NCBI GenBank assembly: GCA_042091915.1
Contig: JBELGO010000035.1
Span: forward strand, 1 to 8,890
DNA: 8,890 nt
DNA from: LSUCC0057 sp042091915
GTDB lineage: Bacteria; Pseudomonadota; Gammaproteobacteria; Pseudomonadales; Porticoccaceae
Direction of reading: 5' to 3'
Within the stretch, counting starts at the first letter, position 1, and every line of letters begins with the position of its first letter. The notes below the pieces were generated by a model. That model made no database searches. It worked only from the letters and a program-made list of their open reading frames with translations, and was not told the origin of the DNA. Positions 6,741 through 8,890 of the stretch are shown here, in pieces. Position numbers and translations under genes: made by a program.

Positions 6741-8503
6741 TACTGGTAATCCTTGTATTTGTCCAAGAAACGCACCGGCTTAGAGAGGGCATCGCGACGG
6801 AAGGGATCGCCGAGCTCGCGGGTACACATAATTTCTATGACACAAGTCTTACCTTCGTTCATCTGCATGTCCACTGCTTTTTTCAGTGCAGGACCGACTT
6901 GATCAAGTTGATCGACTACAATCCCTTCTGCACCCATCGCTTGAGCAATACCTGCCCAGGATTCGCTTTCTAGCTCGGCGGCAACAAAGCGGCGGTCGTA
7001 GAACTCGACCTGGTTTTTCTTCTCTGCACCCCAGTCGCGGTTGTGGAAGACCACGGCAGTGACAGGAATATCGTGGCGTACAGCAGTCATGATTTCGCTC
7101 ATGCTCATACCCCAGGCACCGTCACCGGCGTAGCTGATAGCTGGGCGATCTGGGCTCGCTGCTTTGGCACCGATAATAGTAGGCAGTGCATAGCCGCAGT
7201 TACCGAAGCTCATCGGCGCAAAGAAGCTGCGCGGCTTTTCAAAACGCAGGTAACTGTGCGCAACCGAGTTGATGTTACCGATATCGGTAGAGACCATCAC
7301 ATTCTCTGGCATAGCTTTTTCCAACTCGCGCAGCACTTGACGCGGATGCAGCCAGTTGCCCTCTTCGCCTTTTGCCTCTTCGATCATATCCAGACTGTAG
7401 GGGTCGCGCTCATGAGTCCACTCATCCAGCTCAGCTTCCCAGGCGGCTTTTTGTGCCGCTACTTCGGCCAGGCGCGCGTCGCGGTTTTTGTGGCACGCCA
7501 TGACTTTATCTTGCAAGCGGGCGGCAATCTCAACAGAGGCTGCTTTGGCGTCGCCACAGATGCCGACAGAGATTTTCTTCACCAGGCCGAGCATTTTGTG
7601 GTCGGCATCAATCTGGATAATTTTTGCGTTCTCAGGCCAGTACTCCATACCGTACTGCGGCAGTGTACCGAACGGCCCAAGGCGCGAGCCGACCACCAAG
7701 ACTACATCAGCTTTTTTGATCAAGTTCATACCTGCTTTTGAACCTTGATAGCCGAGTGGACCACACCAGAGTGGGTGGCTGGCAGGGAAAGAGTCATTGT
7801 GCTGGTAGCTGTTAACCACCGGCGCACCAATTAACTCAGCCAGCGCTTTTACCTCTTCAACGCCATCGGCCATCACTACACCGCCGCCAGAAACCATCAC
7901 TGGGAACTCAGCTTGGCAGAGCAGCTCTACCGCTTCGGAAAGGCTTTTGTCGCCGCCAGGACCGCGGTCGATACGCATTGGTTGAGGAATCTCTACGTTG
8001 ATATCGCCGTAGAAAAAGTCGCGTGGAATATTCAACTGGGTTGGGCCAATTTCTGACATGGCGCGATCAAAACAGCGCGCAGTAAACTCAGCCATACGCT
8101 TGGGATTATTAACGTGCCCCTGGTATTTGGTGAACTCTTGGAACATCGGCAGTTGATGGGTCTCCTGGAAACCACCGTGGCCAATAGTCATCGTACCCGC
8201 TTCCGGAGTAATCATAACGACAGGAGAGTGCGCCCAGTACGCGGCGGCGATAGCGGTCACACAGTTAGAGATACCGGGGCCGTTTTGGCCAATGACCACA
8301 CCGTGCTCGCCCGAGGCGCGCGCATAACCGTCAGCCATGTGGCCAGCTCCCTGCTCGTGGACAACCGGAATCAACTCAATGCCGGCTGGGGCAAAAATAT
8401 CCATTGCATCCATAAAGGCCGAGCCCATGATGCCAAAGATTTTGGTCACACCATTGGCGACAAGCGTTTCGACAAAAGCTTCACTGGGGGTCATACGTGG
8501 CAT
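6740..8503 (-). CDS. xsc: Sulfoacetaldehyde acetyltransferase
   Basis: Xsc is a cytosolic thiamine-diphosphate enzyme that cleaves sulfoacetaldehyde with phosphate to acetyl phosphate and sulfite. It is the desulfonating step in degradation of taurine, isethionate and related C2 sulfonates. The 587 residues have the ThDP-enzyme domain order. The N-terminal pyrimidine-binding domain has the conserved glutamate in VVHEQGAGHMADGYARA (Glu50), followed by GQNGPGISN and the Xsc-typical TIGHGGFQE block. The central domain has the VVLVVGSRLGPFGT nucleotide-fold strand. The C-terminal domain carries the ThDP/Mg motif GDGAWG (460-465) through HNRDWG (Asn488). Length and motifs match characterised Xsc proteins. 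The ATG at 8503 has AGGA (8512-8515) eight bases upstream. Taurine-pyruvate aminotransferase, taurine dehydrogenase and uptake genes are not in the window. The stop overlaps the inferred ATC start of pta. An acetolactate-synthase-type relative is less likely given these motifs and the pta neighbour. Confidence 0.94.
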   Translation of the reverse strand: MPRMTPSEAFVETLVANGVTKIFGIMGSAFMDAMDIFAPAGIELIPVVHEQGAGHMADGYARASGEHGVVIGQNGPGISNCVTAIAAAYWAHSPVVMITPEAGTMTIGHGGFQETHQLPMFQEFTKYQGHVNNPKRMAEFTARCFDRAMSEIGPTQLNIPRDFFYGDINVEIPQPMRIDRGPGGDKSLSEAVELLCQAEFPVMVSGGGVVMADGVEEVKALAELIGAPVVNSYQHNDSFPASHPLWCGPLGYQGSKAGMNLIKKADVVLVVGSRLGPFGTLPQYGMEYWPENAKIIQIDADHKMLGLVKKISVGICGDAKAASVEIAARLQDKVMACHKNRDARLAEVAAQKAAWEAELDEWTHERDPYSLDMIEEAKGEEGNWLHPRQVLRELEKAMPENVMVSTDIGNINSVAHSYLRFEKPRSFFAPMSFGNCGYALPTIIGAKAASPDRPAISYAGDGAWGMSMSEIMTAVRHDIPVTAVVFHNRDWGAEKKNQVEFYDRRFVAAELESESWAGIAQAMGAEGIVVDQLDQVGPALKKAVDMQMNEGKTCVIEIMCTRELGDPFRRDALSKPVRFLDKYKDYQ

Positions 8504-8554
8504 AGCAGTAATCCTATCAATATAAGTAGCAGGTAACTTTGGCAGAGCAAAGCA

Positions 8555-8611
8555 TCAGTCGGTCAGGTTAGTGGTTCCAACCCATTGCGGATAGAACCAG
8601 TTACTGGCCAT
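8555..8611 (-). CDS. Possible 18-residue leader ORF ahead of xsc
   Basis: An ATG at 8611 opens MASNWFYPQWVGTTNLTD and stops at TGA 8555-8557, 51 bp before xsc. It is rich in aromatic residues (two Trp, one Phe, one Tyr). It is in the same frame as the upstream regulator gene, whose TGA stop is 27 bases upstream of this ATG, so it might be a relic of a longer C-terminus, a leader peptide, or chance. No convincing ribosome binding site precedes it. An inverted repeat, TGGTTC-N16-GAACCA (8572-8599), lies within it and could be an operator or a weak hairpin. Support is limited to open frame and position. Confidence 0.15.
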   Translation of the reverse strand: MASNWFYPQWVGTTNLTD

Positions 8612-8638
8612 CGCTTGTGCCAGCGTTTTATGGTGCCC

Positions 8639-8890
8639 TCATTGGGCGGTCAAGATTTCGCTCAACAGGCGTATACCGGTCTCTATCTGCTCGGCAGGTA
8701 CGGCAGAAAAACCCATTCTAAAGGTATTAGTCGGCGGCGAATTGGAGAGAAAGTGCAGTTGTCCCGGCTCTATAATAATACCCTGAGCGGCGGCTTGTTC
8801 TGCCAATTGTGCCGTGTCTATACCTTGTGGGGCTTGCAGCCAGAACGAAGAGCCTCCAGAACTGGGAGAGACTTGCAGCTGCGGCAGGTA
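8639..8890 (-). CDS. MocR-type (GntR/aminotransferase) regulator, C-terminal 83 residues; TauR-like
   Basis: The partial frame enters from the right edge and ends at TGA 8639-8641. Its sequence contains GGSSFWLQAPQGID, then GIIIEPGQLHFLS, then NTFRMGFSAVPAEQIETGIRLLSEIL. These are the closing segments of the fold-type I aminotransferase domain found in MocR-subfamily GntR regulators, where an N-terminal winged helix binds DNA and the PLP-binding domain senses a ligand. Most of the protein, including the PLP lysine and the DNA-binding domain, lies outside the window. Its position directly upstream of xsc on the same strand makes a TauR-like taurine-responsive activator the best guess, as in alphaproteobacterial taurine operons. 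Other MocR regulators (for example PdxR-like) cannot be excluded from this fragment. The 135 bp spacer to xsc may contain its operators, but I could not identify them. Confidence 0.75.
   Translation of the reverse strand, partial: YLPQLQVSPSSGGSSFWLQAPQGIDTAQLAEQAAAQGIIIEPGQLHFLSNSPPTNTFRMGFSAVPAEQIETGIRLLSEILTAQ

Noticed and set aside
7043..7741. Long plus-strand open frame (232 codons) opposite xsc
   Set aside because: It is antisense to a strongly conserved enzyme gene, has no recognisable domain, and is composed of the reverse-complement codons of xsc.
8536..8551. Hairpin CTTTG-GCAGAG-CAAAG upstream of xsc as a terminator or riboswitch
   Set aside because: The stem is only five base pairs with no T tract and no wider conserved structure that I can recognise.

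Overview
The window looks like ordinary chromosome from a Gammaproteobacterium, probably a marine heterotroph. This rests on Blc, YhiN/BaiN, DUF1415 and YlqF proteins of gammaproteobacterial type, a HexR-like operator in front of ppc, and a sulfonate (taurine-type) degradation locus. The genus cannot be fixed from the sequence. Exactly 100 Ns at 2217-2316 show this is a draft assembly. I see no tRNA, rRNA, insertion sequence, phage or CRISPR.

Layout from left to right. 1-1248 (-) is the N-terminal half of phosphoenolpyruvate carboxylase, running off the left edge. The 228 bp divergent spacer (1249-1476) holds a perfect 15 bp inverted repeat matching the HexR operator and a possible promoter for an outer-membrane lipocalin (1477-2040, +). 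The lipocalin's stop overlaps the stop of a convergent MFS transporter (2037-2886, -) that is interrupted by the assembly gap. A 100 bp divergent spacer separates it from a circularly permuted ribosome-assembly GTPase (2987-3925, +). That gene ends one base from a convergent two-gene unit made of DUF1415 (5124-5699, -) and a BaiN/YhiN flavoprotein (3927-5123, -). The two are joined stop-to-start and have their own likely promoter near 5732-5759.

The right third (5775-8890, all -) is a sulfonate-carbon module, reading right to left. It begins with the C-terminus of a MocR/TauR-like GntR-aminotransferase regulator. Next comes Xsc, which converts sulfoacetaldehyde and phosphate to acetyl phosphate and sulfite. 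Last is a short-form Pta, which converts acetyl phosphate and CoA to acetyl-CoA. ppc at the other end of the window is anaplerotic, but there is no evidence that it is functionally tied to the sulfonate module.

The most unusual signal is the xsc-pta junction. The conserved Pta N-terminus continues upstream of every ATG, GTG or TTG in its frame. It reaches the xsc stop, where TAATC replaces the usual TAATG overlap, implying an ATC start codon or a one-base error. A strong terminator-like hairpin with a T tract lies inside the first pta codons. Together these suggest either deliberate damping or attenuation of pta relative to xsc, or a sequence error. The rest of the window is largely conventional.
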